Translations under genes and position numbers: made by a program
NCBI RefSeq assembly: GCF_004354015.1
Contig: NZ_SMRU01000033.1
Location: 1 to 52,184, forward strand
Direction: 5' to 3'
From: Arthrobacter terricola
GTDB lineage: Bacteria > Actinomycetota > Actinomycetes > Actinomycetales > Micrococcaceae
Length of the DNA stretch: 52,184 bases
Shown: in pieces, positions 8,084 to 16,700 of the stretch
Position numbering within the stretch: position 1 is the stretch's first letter
How the letters are laid out: each line of letters begins with the position of its first letter
Notes under the pieces: generated by a model
The model's input: only the letters and a program-made list of their open reading frames with translations
Told to the model about the DNA's origin: nothing
Databases searched by the model: none

Positions 8084-9217
8084 ATGAGCGTCAAGACCCG
8101 CCGCACAGCGGAGGGCGCCGCTGTTGCCACCCCGGACACCACCGCCCCGATCGCACCGACCGCCCCAACCAGCGGCCCCATCTCGCGCGAGGAACTGCAG
8201 CTCGCTTCGCGCAACCACGCCCTGCCCCTGGAGATGCTCAACTGGCCCATCACACCCGTGGGCATGCACTACCTCCTGGTGCATTTCGACGTTCCGCATA
8301 TAGATCCCGTCTCGTGGCGGTTGAACATCGGCGGCCTTGTGGACCATCCCCACGAATACACGCTGCATGACCTCCAACACCGCGAGCGCCGCACCTACGC
8401 CGTCACCATGGAATGCGCCGGCAACGGCCGTTCGCGCATGGAACCCCGGCCTGTGAGCCAGCCGTGGGACCAAGGCGGTGTGGGGACGGCCGAGTGGACG
8501 GGAACTCCCCTGGCGCCGTTGCTGCTCGACGCCGGTGTCTCGCCGGACGCCGTCGAACTCGTCTTCACGGGGGCGGACCGCGGGATCCAAGGCGGCGTGG
8601 AGCAGCAGTACGCCCGCGGCCTGTCCGTGGCGGACGCAATGTCCGACGACGTGTTGCTCGCCTACGAGGTCAACGGCCAGGCCTTGCCACCGCAGCACGG
8701 CTACCCTGTCCGGCTCCTGGTTCCGGGATGGTACGGCATGACGAGTGTCAAATGGCTGCGGTCGGTCGAGGCGATCGACCACGGTTTCGATGGCTACCAG
8801 CAGCTCCGTTCCTACCGGTACAGCCAAAGCCCGGACGACCCCGGTGAACCGGTCCAGCGGATCAAGGTCCGATCGCTCATGGCCCCGCCCGGCATTCCGG
8901 ATTTCTTCACGCGGCAGCGCACCGTGGACGCCGGGCCGGTCCAGCTCAGCGGCCGCGCCTGGTCGGGAAACGGGACCATCGAGACGGTGGAAGTCTGCGT
9001 GGACGGGGTGTGGGAGCAAGCCCAACTCCAGGCGCCGGCCGGCCCGTATGCCTGGCGCGGTTGGACCTTCACCTGGATCGCCACACCGGGCACCCACGAG
9101 CTCGCGTGCCGGGCCACGGACTCTATGGGCGGGACCCAACCCGACGCCCCGGAATGGAACTACCTGGGCATGGGAAACAACGACGTCCAACGGATGACCG
9201 TGACGGTCCGGGAGTAG
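8084..9217 (+). CDS. Sulfite-oxidase-like molybdopterin enzyme
   Basis: The 377-aa protein has the oxidoreductase molybdopterin-binding fold. The Mo-ligand cysteine is Cys111 in TMECAGNGR, followed by WTGTPLAPLL, ADRGIQGGVEQQYARGL and YPVRLLVPGWYGMTSVKWL. The C-terminal dimerisation domain (about residues 265-377) ends in WNYLGMGNNDVQRMTV. Families with this order oxidise sulfite or act on related substrates. No twin-arginine signal or heme domain is visible, so a cytoplasmic enzyme is likely. The ATG at 8084 stands 6 bases behind CATACT, fitting a leaderless transcript. Three more plus-strand genes follow with almost no gaps. Confidence 0.85.
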   Translation: MSVKTRRTAEGAAVATPDTTAPIAPTAPTSGPISREELQLASRNHALPLEMLNWPITPVGMHYLLVHFDVPHIDPVSWRLNIGGLVDHPHEYTLHDLQHRERRTYAVTMECAGNGRSRMEPRPVSQPWDQGGVGTAEWTGTPLAPLLLDAGVSPDAVELVFTGADRGIQGGVEQQYARGLSVADAMSDDVLLAYEVNGQALPPQHGYPVRLLVPGWYGMTSVKWLRSVEAIDHGFDGYQQLRSYRYSQSPDDPGEPVQRIKVRSLMAPPGIPDFFTRQRTVDAGPVQLSGRAWSGNGTIETVEVCVDGVWEQAQLQAPAGPYAWRGWTFTWIATPGTHELACRATDSMGGTQPDAPEWNYLGMGNNDVQRMTVTVRE

Positions 9218-9220
9218 TAA

Positions 9221-9793
9221 ATGGGCGGCAATACCAAGAGCAGCACCGACTACGATTTTTTGACCGTCTGGCGCGTCGCAGCTACCCCGCGCGAGGTAAT
9301 GGACATCCTGGGCGACGTCGGCACCTTGCCCCAGTGGTGGCCGTCCGTGTACTTGAGGGTGGTGCCGTTGGACCCCGGAACCCCGGACGGCACGGGCAAG
9401 GCGTTCTCATTGCATACAAAAGGTTGGCTGCCGTACACCCTCAAGTGGCGGCTCACGGTCACCGAACCGATCACCGAGCGCGGTTTCGCGATCTCCGCGA
9501 GAGGCGACCTGAACGGCGTCGGGCGCTGGACTTTCGAACAGGACGGGCCGGAAACGGTGGTCACCTACGATTGGCGCGTCAGCGCTGCCAAACCCCTTCT
9601 CCGGCGGCTAAGCTGGCTGCTCAAGCCCGCCTTTTCAGCGAACCACCAGTGGGCTATGGCGCAAGGCCGGGAGGCGCTGGCGCTTGAATTGCGACGACGG
9701 CGTCCAGGCGCGGACCCCTCGAAGGTCCCCCGCCCGGCACCACCCACTTTTGCAAGCCGATACCGCTGGCCAAGGAGCACAACGCATGCCTGA
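9221..9793 (+). CDS. SRPBCC (START-like) family protein
   Basis: The 190-aa protein begins 3 bases after the oxidoreductase stop. The pattern FLTVWRVAATPREVMDILGD, then TLPQWWPSVYLRV and WRLTVTEPITERG, is that of a polyketide cyclase/dehydrase-like START-fold protein with a hydrophobic ligand cavity. The C-terminus (about 155-190) is a basic, Pro-rich tail. Its substrate is unknown. Tight packing with the molybdoenzyme and the two genes after it points to one transcript. Confidence 0.75.
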   Translation: MGGNTKSSTDYDFLTVWRVAATPREVMDILGDVGTLPQWWPSVYLRVVPLDPGTPDGTGKAFSLHTKGWLPYTLKWRLTVTEPITERGFAISARGDLNGVGRWTFEQDGPETVVTYDWRVSAAKPLLRRLSWLLKPAFSANHQWAMAQGREALALELRRRRPGADPSKVPRPAPPTFASRYRWPRSTTHA

Positions 9794-10181
9794 CAACAAC
9801 AAAGGGGAAGTCCGCTGGTTGCCCGAACCCGAGGACCAGGACTACCCGGCCGCGGCGAACTACCTTTCCATGCTTGAGTCCGACGACGTCGTTGCCACGG
9901 TGGTCGCCGCTTTGCAGTCCGCGCCGATCGTGCACCGCAAAGCGAAGGACATCCTGCGGGCCGCGAGGCTCGCGCTGCTTCCCGAAGACAACGCCCACGT
10001 GGCCTCGGACCTGAAGAAGATCAAAGACGGCAAGAAGCTCTCGCCGATCCTGCTGGTCAAGGGCGACCTCGCCCGCGGCATTCCCGCCCAAGTGGCCGAT
10101 GGCTACCACCGGGTGTGCGCGAGCTATTACACGGACGAGAACACGGACATCCCGCTCAAACTGGCAGACGCGCCGCGATAG
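9786..10181 (+). CDS. Hypothetical protein with ParB/sulfiredoxin-like motif, 131 aa
   Basis: The ATG at 9786 has AAGGAG upstream and overlaps the previous gene by 8 bases, indicating translational coupling. The small protein opens with a charged segment (VRWLPEPEDQDYPAAANYL) and ends with SPILLVKGDLARGIPAQVADG then YHRVCASYY. The last part resembles the ParB/Srx-fold nucleotide pocket (DG-x-H-R), but the rest of that domain is not evident, so this is only a suggestion. Its role beside a molybdoenzyme and an antiporter is unknown. Confidence 0.7.
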   Translation: MPDNNKGEVRWLPEPEDQDYPAAANYLSMLESDDVVATVVAALQSAPIVHRKAKDILRAARLALLPEDNAHVASDLKKIKDGKKLSPILLVKGDLARGIPAQVADGYHRVCASYYTDENTDIPLKLADAPR

Positions 10182-10190
10182 GAGGAACGC

Positions 10191-11387
10191 GTGTCCTTCT
10201 TCCAGCTGTCGCTGATCGCCGCAGTTGCGCTCCTAGGGCCTTTGCTGGCGCTTCCGCGAAAATGGCACTTGCCCGTGGTGTTGGGGCAACTGCTGGCCGG
10301 TATCGTGATCGGGCGTACGGGTTTCGCCCTGGTGAACTCGTCCGATCCCACGTTTACCTTCATGGCCGACGTCGGGTTCGCGCTCATCATGTTCGTCGCC
10401 GGAACGCACGTGCCCGTGCGGGACAAAGCCATCCGTCCGGCGCTGGGGAGCGGAGCGTTGCGTGCCGGCGTCGCAGCGGTGCTGGCGGTCGCCGTCGGAA
10501 TCGCCATCGCCTTCGCCTTCGGCACCGGACATGCCCCTCTTTACATCGTGCTGCTCGCGTCGTCGTCGGCGGCCTTGGTCCTGCCGATTGTCGATTCCTT
10601 GCGGTTGGGCGGACCGAAAGTCCTCACGACGACGGCGCAGGTCGCCATAGCCGATATCGCCTGCATCGTGGCGCTTCCGCTGGCCGTGGACCCGCCGAAT
10701 GCCTTGCGCGCCGCGGCAGGAGCGGCCGTCGTCGCCTTATGCGCGGCCGTCCTGTTCTTCGTGCTCCGTTGGCTGGAAACCAGCGGCACAAGGGGACGTG
10801 TCCATGACGTCTCCGAAGACCGGAAGTTCGCCTTGGAATTGCGCGTCCAGTTGGCTTTGCTGTTCGCCCTCGGCGGCTTGGCGGTTTCAGGCCACGTATC
10901 CATCATGCTGGCCGGATTCTCCTTCGGCCTGGTGGTCTCGGCGGTCGGCGAACCGCGGCGCCTTGCCCACCAGCTCTTCGCGGTGAGCGACGGTTTCCTG
11001 GGACCGGTGTTCTTTGTGTGGCTGGGCGCGTCGCTTGACCTCCGCACCCTCGCCGGCAGCCCCCGAATGATCCTCCTCGGCATCTGCCTGGGCTTCGGAA
11101 CACTCTTGGTGCACGGCGCATTGCGGGCGCTTGGCCAGCCGCTCCCCCTCGCCATCCTCGCAGCCTCGCAATTGGGAGTACCCGTCGCTGCGGCGACCAT
11201 CGGCACGCAACTGCACTTGCTGGAACCCGGAGAAGCCGCCGCCATGATCCTGGGAGCCCTCATCAGCATCGGCGCAAGCACGCTCGCCGGTTCCCGGGCT
11301 GCCCGCACGTTCTCGGATGCAAAGCCTGACGAAACGGGCAAGGGGACCGTGGCCGGGACGGCGGGCGGCTCAACAGCAACGGCCTGA
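10191..11387 (+). CDS. Cation:proton antiporter (CPA2-type)
   Basis: The 398-aa protein is almost entirely hydrophobic, with about 11-12 membrane helices. It has the CPA2 features LPVVLGQLLAGIVIGRTGF near the N-terminus, FALIMFVAGTHVPVRDK in the core, and a long hydrophobic C-terminal half with FSFGLVVSAVGEPRRLA. No TrkA-N/RCK domain is present. The GTG start at 10191 has AGGAGG at good spacing. It would exchange Na+ or K+ for protons at the membrane. It is the last gene of the four-gene series that begins with the molybdoenzyme. Confidence 0.85.
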   Translation: MSFFQLSLIAAVALLGPLLALPRKWHLPVVLGQLLAGIVIGRTGFALVNSSDPTFTFMADVGFALIMFVAGTHVPVRDKAIRPALGSGALRAGVAAVLAVAVGIAIAFAFGTGHAPLYIVLLASSSAALVLPIVDSLRLGGPKVLTTTAQVAIADIACIVALPLAVDPPNALRAAAGAAVVALCAAVLFFVLRWLETSGTRGRVHDVSEDRKFALELRVQLALLFALGGLAVSGHVSIMLAGFSFGLVVSAVGEPRRLAHQLFAVSDGFLGPVFFVWLGASLDLRTLAGSPRMILLGICLGFGTLLVHGALRALGQPLPLAILAASQLGVPVAAATIGTQLHLLEPGEAAAMILGALISIGASTLAGSRAARTFSDAKPDETGKGTVAGTAGGSTATA

Positions 11388-11469
11388 GTTTCGCAACTAC
11401 TAGAATTGACGGCTTGACCGGCGGTCTTGAACAGTCGATCATCATGAGACCGCTAAAAAGGGAGGAACC

Positions 11470-12093
11470 GTGCACGCTTTGCCTGTCCGCGCGCCCTTCC
11501 ATGCCTTGCGTTCGGGCGCGATGGCCATCACGATGGTGTCCTTGGCGGCAGCCGCGCACGTTTTCGCGGGCGGTGAGCTTCCGTCCGCGCCTGTGCTGCT
11601 GGCCGTCATTGCTTTAACCGGGCTCGCCACGACGCTGGCTACCCGGTTCAAACTCGGTTTCCTGGCCGTTGGCACCCTCCTGGGAGCCAGCCAGTTCGCC
11701 TTGCACGAAGCCTTTACGGCTTTCAGCCCCATCAAGGTCGCTGCTCCCGGTCCGGAAAGCCACCATTCTTCCGGCGAACACCTGCTTTCCGGGCTTGAAG
11801 CGGGAGAGGCCCGCCTCCACGAACTCGATACTCCCCTGAGTTGGCTCATGCTTGGTGGCCACGTCCTTGCGACGGCCGCTTCCGCGCTGCTCTTGGCGTG
11901 GGGCGAGAAGGCCCTGTGGCAATTGGAGGCGTGGCTCCGTCCCCTTTTCCAGCTCATTCGGCTGGTTTTCAGGCCCGACGCCGGGACCGCACCCCGCGTA
12001 CTCGGCTCACCCGACGTTTTCATCCCCCAACCCTGGCGGAACCTCAGGCAAGACAGTAGGCGCGGCCCTCCCGCCGTCGTCGTACTTCCCTGA
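11470..12093 (+). CDS. Integral membrane protein next to YcnI, possibly copper-related
   Basis: The GTG at 11470 follows GGGAGG and opens a 207-aa protein with four hydrophobic segments (about residues 15-32, 40-58, 64-80 and 123-145). A His-rich loop lies between helices 3 and 4 (SHHSSGEHLL, EARLHE). The C-terminal 50 residues are hydrophilic. The His-rich extracytoplasmic loop and the YcnI gene 86 bases downstream suggest a part in copper handling; that is inference. No named family is recognised. Confidence 0.7.
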   Translation: MHALPVRAPFHALRSGAMAITMVSLAAAAHVFAGGELPSAPVLLAVIALTGLATTLATRFKLGFLAVGTLLGASQFALHEAFTAFSPIKVAAPGPESHHSSGEHLLSGLEAGEARLHELDTPLSWLMLGGHVLATAASALLLAWGEKALWQLEAWLRPLFQLIRLVFRPDAGTAPRVLGSPDVFIPQPWRNLRQDSRRGPPAVVVLP

Positions 12094-12179
12094 CTCCGCC
12101 CGGCACCGCCTCCAGGTGACGGGCTCCATCACCCGCACTTTGGCGCGCTTTCGCGCGCTGCCTGAAAGGCAACCCACCC

Positions 12180-12917
12180 ATGAAAAAGTCATCGCTCCGC
12201 CGTACCCTTTCCGCAACCGCAATCGCCGGCGGAACCGCAGCCCTCATGATGGCCGGCCTCGCCGGCGCCTCCGCGCACGTCTCGATCAATCCGGACAAGA
12301 CCGCGGCGAACTCGTACGCTTTGCTGACGTTCGGCGTCCCGCACGGCTGCGACGCCTCGGCCACCACGAAGGTGACCATCAACCTCCCCGACGAACTGAC
12401 GGACGCCACCCCCACGGTGAACCCGAACTGGACTGTCGAGAAGGTCACCCAGACGTTGCCTGAGCCGAAGAAGCTGGCGGACGGCACGTCCATCACCAAG
12501 CGCACCAGCCAGATCGTCTACACCGCCAAGACGCCGTTGGATCCGCACTTGCGCGACGCCCTGGTCCTGTCGGTGAAACTGCCTGATGCCGCGGGAAAGA
12601 CCATCTATTTCCCCACCCTGCAGAACTGCGAACAAGGACAAACGAACTGGGCTGAAATCCCGGCCGCAGGCCAGGATCCGCACTCGTTGAAAGCACCGGC
12701 CCCGTCGGTCGCCATTACTGCGGCCGCCGCTGCAGATGGACACGCGGCCACTGCCGTATCCACCACTGCCGTTTCAACCGAGCAGATGGCTTCGGTGAGC
12801 GACGACGGTTCCCAGGCACGTAGCTGGGCCGGCCTGGTCGCCGGCGTCGCAGGGCTTGTGCTCGGAGCCGCGGCCTTCTTCCGCAAGCGGTCCGCCAAGG
12901 TGCCGGCGGCCAAGTAG
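12180..12917 (+). CDS. ycnI: YcnI-family copper-binding protein (DUF1775)
   Basis: The 245-aa protein has a signal peptide ending ASA, so that His33 would become the first residue of the mature protein (HVSINPD). This is the N-terminal histidine used for Cu(II) binding in YcnI. Trp84 in NPNWTVEKV matches the conserved cavity tryptophan. A Thr/Ala-rich linker and a C-terminal helix (LVAGVAGLVLGAAAFF) followed by FRKRS anchor it in the membrane with the domain outside. YcnI is a copper chaperone in related bacteria. The membrane protein immediately upstream probably belongs to the same locus. Confidence 0.85.
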   Translation: MKKSSLRRTLSATAIAGGTAALMMAGLAGASAHVSINPDKTAANSYALLTFGVPHGCDASATTKVTINLPDELTDATPTVNPNWTVEKVTQTLPEPKKLADGTSITKRTSQIVYTAKTPLDPHLRDALVLSVKLPDAAGKTIYFPTLQNCEQGQTNWAEIPAAGQDPHSLKAPAPSVAITAAAAADGHAATAVSTTAVSTEQMASVSDDGSQARSWAGLVAGVAGLVLGAAAFFRKRSAKVPAAK

Positions 12918-12931
12918 CGAGTCCGCTGGAG

Positions 12932-12960
12932 GGCGCCCGGAACATTACGATCCGGGCGCC
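12932..12960 (+). terminator. Terminator-like hairpin after ycnI
   Basis: GGCGCCCGGA and TCCGGGCGCC form a perfect 10-bp stem with a 9-base loop, 15 bases beyond the ycnI stop. There is no T-run, as is common in high-GC actinobacteria. Confidence 0.65.
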
Positions 12961-13021
12961 AATCCCGCGGCACTACCGCGCCGCAGTTGACTCCGGCAAG
13001 TGACGACGACAGGCTGTGCGC

Positions 13022-13660
13022 ATGACGAATATGCAAGTCAAGAATGGTCTCCTGCTCACTGCGGCAGTGGCTTCTGTATTCCTGCTTTCGGGCTGCTTCC
13101 AGAGCCAGTCCCAATCCGGGCCGTCAAGCACGGCGAGCGCAACCCCGTCGAGTTCCCCGTCCGCTTCGTCCTCGGCGAGCGCGACCACCTCGGTTGCCGG
13201 CTCTCCCTCATCCAGCCCCACCACCTCGATGGCTGGCGGCCCCGGCCTTTGCAAGGCAGCCTCGCTGACGGCCAGCCTCGATTCGAAGGGCGGCGGAGCC
13301 GCGGGCAGCGTCTACATGAAGCTCATCGTGACCAACACGGGCACTGACTCGTGCGTCTTGAGTGGCTACCCGGGCGTCTCGCTGACGGCATCGCCTACCG
13401 GGGATCCGATCGGTGCCGCCGCAACGCGCGACGATTCCGTGCCGGTGACGGACGTGGTCCTTGCACCAGGGAAGACCGGAGTAGCCCAGCTCCGCTACAC
13501 CCAGGCCGGCAACTACCCCGACTGCACCCGCACACCCGCAGCCGGCTACCGCATCTACCCGCCGGAGGACACCGCGTCCCTGTTCGTCGCGCAACAACAG
13601 GACGCTTGCAGCAACTCCACCATCAACTTGCTGAGCGTCCAGGCCTTCCAGGCGGGCTGA
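13022..13660 (+). CDS. Lipoprotein with DUF4232 domain
   Basis: The 212-aa product has a lipoprotein signal with lipobox LLSGC (Cys25). A Ser/Thr/Pro/Ala-rich linker spans about residues 27-70. The domain that follows (LTASL, KLIVTNTGTDSCVLSGYPGV, WP-like end lost) matches DUF4232, a beta-sandwich found in secreted actinobacterial proteins. Conserved cysteines occur at CKA, DSCVL, DCTR and DACSN. It should sit on the outer face of the membrane; the function is unknown. A GTG at 13016 in the same frame is an alternative start. Confidence 0.8.
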   Translation: MTNMQVKNGLLLTAAVASVFLLSGCFQSQSQSGPSSTASATPSSSPSASSSASATTSVAGSPSSSPTTSMAGGPGLCKAASLTASLDSKGGGAAGSVYMKLIVTNTGTDSCVLSGYPGVSLTASPTGDPIGAAATRDDSVPVTDVVLAPGKTGVAQLRYTQAGNYPDCTRTPAAGYRIYPPEDTASLFVAQQQDACSNSTINLLSVQAFQAG

Positions 13661-13700
13661 GGGGCCTTATTCTGTCACTGCCTTGGGGCATGATGGAGGA

Positions 13701-16700
13701 ATGCAGGAGAGTGGTTCACTGAACGGTCCTGGCGTGTCCGCCATGGACCGGTTCAGTCGTGCCACGCGTGAGTGGTTCCTCGGCGCGTTCTCGGCGCCCA
13801 CTCCTGCACAGGACGGTGCCTGGCGCGCCATTTCGTCCGGTTCGCACGCCCTGGTAGTGGCGCCTACCGGTTCAGGCAAGACGCTCGCGGCGTTCCTGTG
13901 GGCTTTGGACAGGCTGCTTTCCACGGTGCCTGCCGTCCCCGTGGACAGCAAAGGCCCGAAGCGCAAGACCCGCGTCCTCTATATCTCTCCCCTGAAGGCG
14001 CTCGGCGTGGACGTCGAACGCAACCTCCGTTCGCCCCTCATCGGCATCACGCAAACGGCCAAGCGGCTCGGGTTGCCGGCGCCCCTGGTGAGCGTCGGCG
14101 TCCGTTCGGGAGATAGAACGACGGCGGATCGCCGCGCGCTGCTCAGCCGCCCGCCGGACATCCTCATCACCACGCCCGAATCGTTGTTCCTCATGTTGAC
14201 TTCGCGGGCGCGCGAGACGCTCAGCGAAGTAGACACCGTGATCGTGGACGAGGTCCACGCCGTTGCGGGCACCAAGCGCGGCGGTCACTTGGCAGTTTCC
14301 TTGGAGCGGCTTGATGCGTTGCTGCCGAAACCTGCGCAGCGGATAGGCCTGTCGGCCACGGTGGAACCGCGGGAGCTCGTGGCGCAATTCCTCGCCGGTT
14401 CCGCTCCCGTGGAGATCGTCGCTCCGCCGTCCCGGAAGAACTGGAACCTGGCAGTCAGCGTGCCTGTGGAGGACATGTCGGACCTCGCGGGCGCGGCCGG
14501 TGCTTTCGATTCCGGGCCTGCGTCCGGGCTCCAGCCACAAGCGTCCATCTGGCCGCATGTGGAGGAAAAGATCGTCGACCTCGTCTTGTCCAAGCAGTCC
14601 ACTATTGTCTTCGCGAACTCGCGGCGGCTCGCGGAGCGGCTCACGGCCAGGCTGAACGAGATCTACGCGGAGCGCCAATTGATGGCGCTGGATGTGTTCT
14701 CCACGGCGGCATTGGAATCGACGCCGCCTGATTTTGGACCACCAGCTTCAACAGCGACTCCAGCGCACATGATGGCTCAAGCGGGGAGCACGAGCGGCGC
14801 AGACCCCGTCTTGGCTCGGGCTCATCACGGATCCGTGTCAAAGGACCAGCGCGCCCTGATCGAAGACGACCTCAAGTCCGGGCGCCTGCGATGCGTCGTG
14901 GCCACATCTTCCCTCGAACTCGGCATCGACATGGGAGCGGTGGACCTGGTGATCCAGGTCGAGTCGCCGCCGTCGGTGGCCAGCGGACTGCAGCGCGTGG
15001 GCCGCGCAGGCCACCAAGTAGGTGAAATCTCCGAAGGCGTGCTCTTCCCCAAGCACCGGGCAGACCTTGTGCATACCGCCATCACGGTGGAACGGATGTT
15101 GGGCGGCCGGATCGAACGGCTCCATGTTCCCGCGAACCCCTTGGACATCCTCGCCCAACAGACCGTGGCCGCCACTGCCTTGGGAAGCATCGACGTCGAG
15201 GAATGGTTCGCCACCGTGCGCCGCTCCGCGCCGTTCGCCACCCTGCCCCGTTCCGCGTTCGACGCCACCCTGGACCTCCTCGCAGGGCGGTATCCGTCGG
15301 ACGAGTTCGCCGAGCTCCGCCCGCGCATCGTGTGGGACCGGAATGCCGGGACCATCGAAGGGCGGCCAGGGGCGCAACGCCTTGCCGTGACGTCCGGAGG
15401 AACCATCCCCGACCGCGGCCTTTTCGGCGTCTACATCATCGGAACGGAAGAGGACAGCGCACAGGCACCCGGTTCGACGTCGCGCGCTGCAAAAGGCGGC
15501 CGGCGCGTCGGTGAGCTCGACGAAGAAATGGTGTACGAATCCCGGGTGGGGGACGTCTTCGCGCTCGGCGCAACCAGTTGGAAGATCGAGGACATCACGC
15601 ACGATCGTGTGCTCGTTTCGCCGGCTTTCGGGCAACCAGGAAAGCTGCCCTTCTGGAAAGGCGATTCCCTGGGCCGGCCGGTGGACCTGGGCCGGGCGCT
15701 CGGCGCGTTCGTGCGCGAACTATCCTCCTCGGACCAAGGTCCGGCGCTGGAACGCTGCAAGGCCAGCGGACTGGACGACTACGCCGCCAACAACCTGCTC
15801 CAATACCTGAACGAACAGAAACAAGCCACGGAAATTGTCCCCAGCGATCGCACGCTCGTGGTGGAACGGTTCCACGACGAACTCGGCGACTGGCGCGTGG
15901 TGCTGCACAGTCCGTTTGGCATGCCGGTCCATGCTCCGTGGGCACTCGCCGTGGGGCAACGGCTCCAGCAGCGCTACGGCCTGGACGGTTCCGCCATGGC
16001 TGCCGACGACGGGATTGTGCTTCGCGTCCCGATGATGGAAGACGAACCGCCCGGTGCCGAGTTGTTCCTCTTCGAGCCGGAGGAACTTGAGCAGATCGTT
16101 ACCGCAGAAGTAGGCGGCAGCGCGCTGTTTGCTTCCCGCTTCCGTGAATGCGCTGCCCGGGCCCTCTTGTTGCCAAGGCAGAACCCGGCGAAAAGGCAAC
16201 CACTCTGGCAGCAAAGGCAGCGTTCGGCACAATTGCTCGATGTCGCGAGGAAATACCCTTCCTTCCCTATCGTTCTCGAAACCGTGCGCGAATGCCTGCA
16301 GGACGTCTACGACCTCCCGGCGCTGAAAGACATCGCCGCGTCGATTGAGCGACGCGAACTGCGCCTCGTCCAGACCACCACCCAGCAGCCGTCCCCCTTC
16401 GCCAAATCCCTTCTATTTGGCTACGTTGCGCAGTATCTGTATGAAGGGGACTCGCCGCTCGCGGAGCGCCGGGCAGCCGCACTGGCCCTCGACTCCACGC
16501 TCCTCAACGAGCTCCTCGGCCGGGTGGAGCTGCGCGAGCTCCTCGATGCCAAAGTCATCGAAGCCACCGAGCGCGAACTCCAGCGCCTCACTCCCGATCG
16601 GCGCGTCCGCGGTATGGAAGGCGTTGCGGACTTGTTGCGCCTGCTGGGGCCACTCAACCCGGAAGAGGTCGCCGAGCGGTTGCAGGCCGAGGACGGAAAC

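Noticed and set aside
7424..9217. 597-codon frame as a longer oxidoreductase
   Set aside because: The first 220 codons are antisense to the HNH-like gene; the enzyme starts at 8084.
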